DNA from: a virus
Strand: one strand, 5' to 3'
IMG/VR virus record: IMGVR_UViG_3300045999_002124
Coordinates: 1 to 29,569 of that record
DNA length: 29,569 nt
Within the stretch, counting starts at the first letter, position 1, and every line of letters starts with the position of its first letter. Made by a program: the position numbers and the translations under genes. The notes under the pieces were generated by a model. That model had not been told where the DNA came from. It saw only the letters and a list, made by a program, of their open reading frames with translations, and did not search any database. Of the stretch, positions 28,543 to 29,569 are shown piece after piece.

Positions 28543-28971
28543 TCAGCTGATAGTTAAATTGGTGATAGAGGTGCGATAGCGCACGAGATATTCGCAGCCA
28601 ATCACGCCGGCTGGCTGATCCGCTTCGATCATGTCGAAACTGACCGACTGCGGCTGCACATCGATGGCATAACCGCCCAGCGTGAGATCCGCCATGATCT
28701 TGGCGTGCAAGCTTTCGATGATTGGATCAGCGGTCTGATCCGGCACCGTGCCGCGCACGATCACCGCAATCCGTACCGTCAGGCTCCAATCCAGCGTGGG
28801 CAGGCTGGTGTTTTGCTGCGCCGTATCGGATACGGGCTCGATCACGATGGCCGGGCTTTCGCCGCGGCTCAGCGGTTCCACCCTGCTGCGGTAGATCCGC
28901 GTGCTCACGCCCGTGGTGCCGGTGAGCGCCGTGCGGATCGCGGTCAGTACCTGTTCGCGTTTGGTGGTCAT
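28543..28971 (-). CDS. Tail terminator-like protein, 142 aa
   Basis: Likely caps the tail tube, as gpU does in lambda. It starts with a helix TKREQVLTAIRTALTGTTGV, then IYRSRVEPLSRGESPAIVIE and a beta-helix-beta core (LPTLDWSLTVRIAVIVRGTV), ADPIIESLHAKIMADLTLGG, and ends in a strand (YLVRYRTSI). The order helix, R-S-R, E-x-P, D-W/H-S-L-T-V is that of the tail-terminator fold. It is two bases after the upstream stop and 40 bases before the tail tube gene. ATG 28971. Confidence 0.75.
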   Translation of the reverse strand: MTTKREQVLTAIRTALTGTTGVSTRIYRSRVEPLSRGESPAIVIEPVSDTAQQNTSLPTLDWSLTVRIAVIVRGTVPDQTADPIIESLHAKIMADLTLGGYAIDVQPQSVSFDMIEADQPAGVIGCEYLVRYRTSITNLTIS

Positions 28972-28973
28972 CG

Positions 28974-29569
28974 TTAGGCGGAGGCGACTTGTACCACTGT
29001 GCAGATGATGCCAGGAATGGCGGGATGTGCAGGGCTGGTTTCTGCAACCTCAGCATGGATGTAGGCGGCGACGTTGTTCGTCATCCACATCAGCTCGATA
29101 TAGTCATTTGCCGCCAAGCCCAGAACAAAGTTCACCGTGCCGATCACGTTGCCAGCAATGCCGCCATGGCTTGAGATGATGCTGAAGCGGCTGTCACTGT
29201 CGGGCACATTACCGGCGCTGCCGGCATTGTTCTTGCGCAGCCAAACGTTGATGTCGTGGATTGAGTTGCTGGTATTGCTGAACTGAATCGAGAAGGTGAA
29301 GCTGTAAATACCTGGGTAGTCGACCGTGATCCGGCCGTCTGATATGACCCTGATCCCGCGGCTTGCCGTGTCAACCTGCCGCAGTTTGATCGGATAGGCC
29401 GTATCGATGACAGCCGCAATCTGCGAAGTGGTATCCCAGAACGATCCCCAGTAACCAGGGCAGCCGTGATACGGCAGACTCACCCATGGTGATCTGCCAT
29501 TGCCGATCTTCAGGTTCTGTGTGTCGCTCTCAAGGCCGAACTCGCCTGCCGTCAGCACAGGATTCAGCG
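28974..29569 (-). CDS. Fibre-type protein with adaptor N-terminus, cut by the right window edge
   Basis: The visible part reads LNPVLTAGEFGLESDTQNLK then IGNGRSPWVSLPY, the same adaptor motif as the fibre at 20040-21431, and continues in beta-rich sequence (YSFTFSIQFSNTSNSIHDIN, then VWLRKN and GTVNFVLGLAANDYIELMW), like a C1q/TNF-type or jelly-roll head domain. The frame is open to the last base; the GTG at 29558 is not the start, since the motif extends upstream of it. It lies just before the tail terminator, an unusual place for a fibre. Confidence 0.8.
   Translation of the reverse strand, partial: LNPVLTAGEFGLESDTQNLKIGNGRSPWVSLPYHGCPGYWGSFWDTTSQIAAVIDTAYPIKLRQVDTASRGIRVISDGRITVDYPGIYSFTFSIQFSNTSNSIHDINVWLRKNNAGSAGNVPDSDSRFSIISSHGGIAGNVIGTVNFVLGLAANDYIELMWMTNNVAAYIHAEVAETSPAHPAIPGIICTVVQVASA

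Noticed and set aside
27717-28550. Plus-strand frame of 277 codons opposite the major tail tube gene
   Set aside because: Shadow of a confident tail tube gene; its translation has no recognisable domain and no ribosome site.

Overview
This window is a stretch of a tailed-phage genome (free phage or prophage) with a siphovirus-type long flexible tail. It holds a major tail tube protein, a tail terminator, a frameshifted tail-assembly chaperone pair, a tape measure, a tail tip protein and several fibre proteins. It is GC-rich with short or overlapping gene junctions. The adaptor-like fibre N-termini, the LamG/SPRY structural protein and the GGEPWTIGYG-type lysozyme resemble phages of picocyanobacteria (Synechococcus/Cyanobium). 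That host guess is an inference. No terminase, portal, capsid, integrase, tRNA or rRNA gene is visible. Both window ends cut through open reading frames.

Layout. (1) 1-745, minus: a gpZ-like tail protein and the start of a next gene. (2) 746-1006: non-coding DNA with two families of short direct repeats and an AT-rich patch, a candidate replication origin. (3) 977-7641, minus: one compact operon read leftward from 7641. It encodes an IbrA-like PP-loop (DUF3440) protein, a fusion of an ectoine-synthase-like cupin to an IbrB/ParB-like domain, two small proteins, a DEAH-box helicase, a VRR-NUC nuclease and a PrimPol/VirE-type primase-helicase. (4) 7642-7718: a divergent control region with three direct repeats spaced exactly 20 bp. 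(5) 7719-9736, plus: RecE-like exonuclease, RecT-like annealase, an AlpA/MerR-type HTH protein and a candidate SSB-like protein. (6) 9733-12648: a lone minus-strand small gene, a zinc-ribbon protein, then eleven very small genes (10420-12648) each overlapping the next by 4 to 14 bases. These include DUF3310, an HTH protein and four-Cys proteins. (7) 12685-13528: hairpins, an HNH endonuclease, and small divergent genes. (8) 13550-29569, minus: the late block read leftward. It carries fibre, tail terminator, tail tube, chaperones, tape measure, tail tip, fibres, LamG/SPRY protein, fibre-assembly chaperone, holin-like small proteins, a two-domain endolysin and a dCTP deaminase. It ends at a good rho-independent terminator (13496-13524).

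How it works together: the 7641-977 and 7719-9736 arms supply DNA replication and recombination (primase-helicase, helicase, nuclease, RecE/RecT pair). The 13550-29569 arm builds the tail and lyses the cell. The most unusual item is the protein at 5387-6328. It retains the metal- and substrate-binding residues of ectoine synthase EctC in an N-terminal cupin and is fused to an IbrB/ParB domain. It is translationally coupled to an IbrA-like PP-loop protein, and a nearby small protein resembles the IbrA C-terminus. No ectoine pathway partners (EctA, EctB) are present, so this looks like a repurposed small-molecule enzyme in a phage DNA-linked system.
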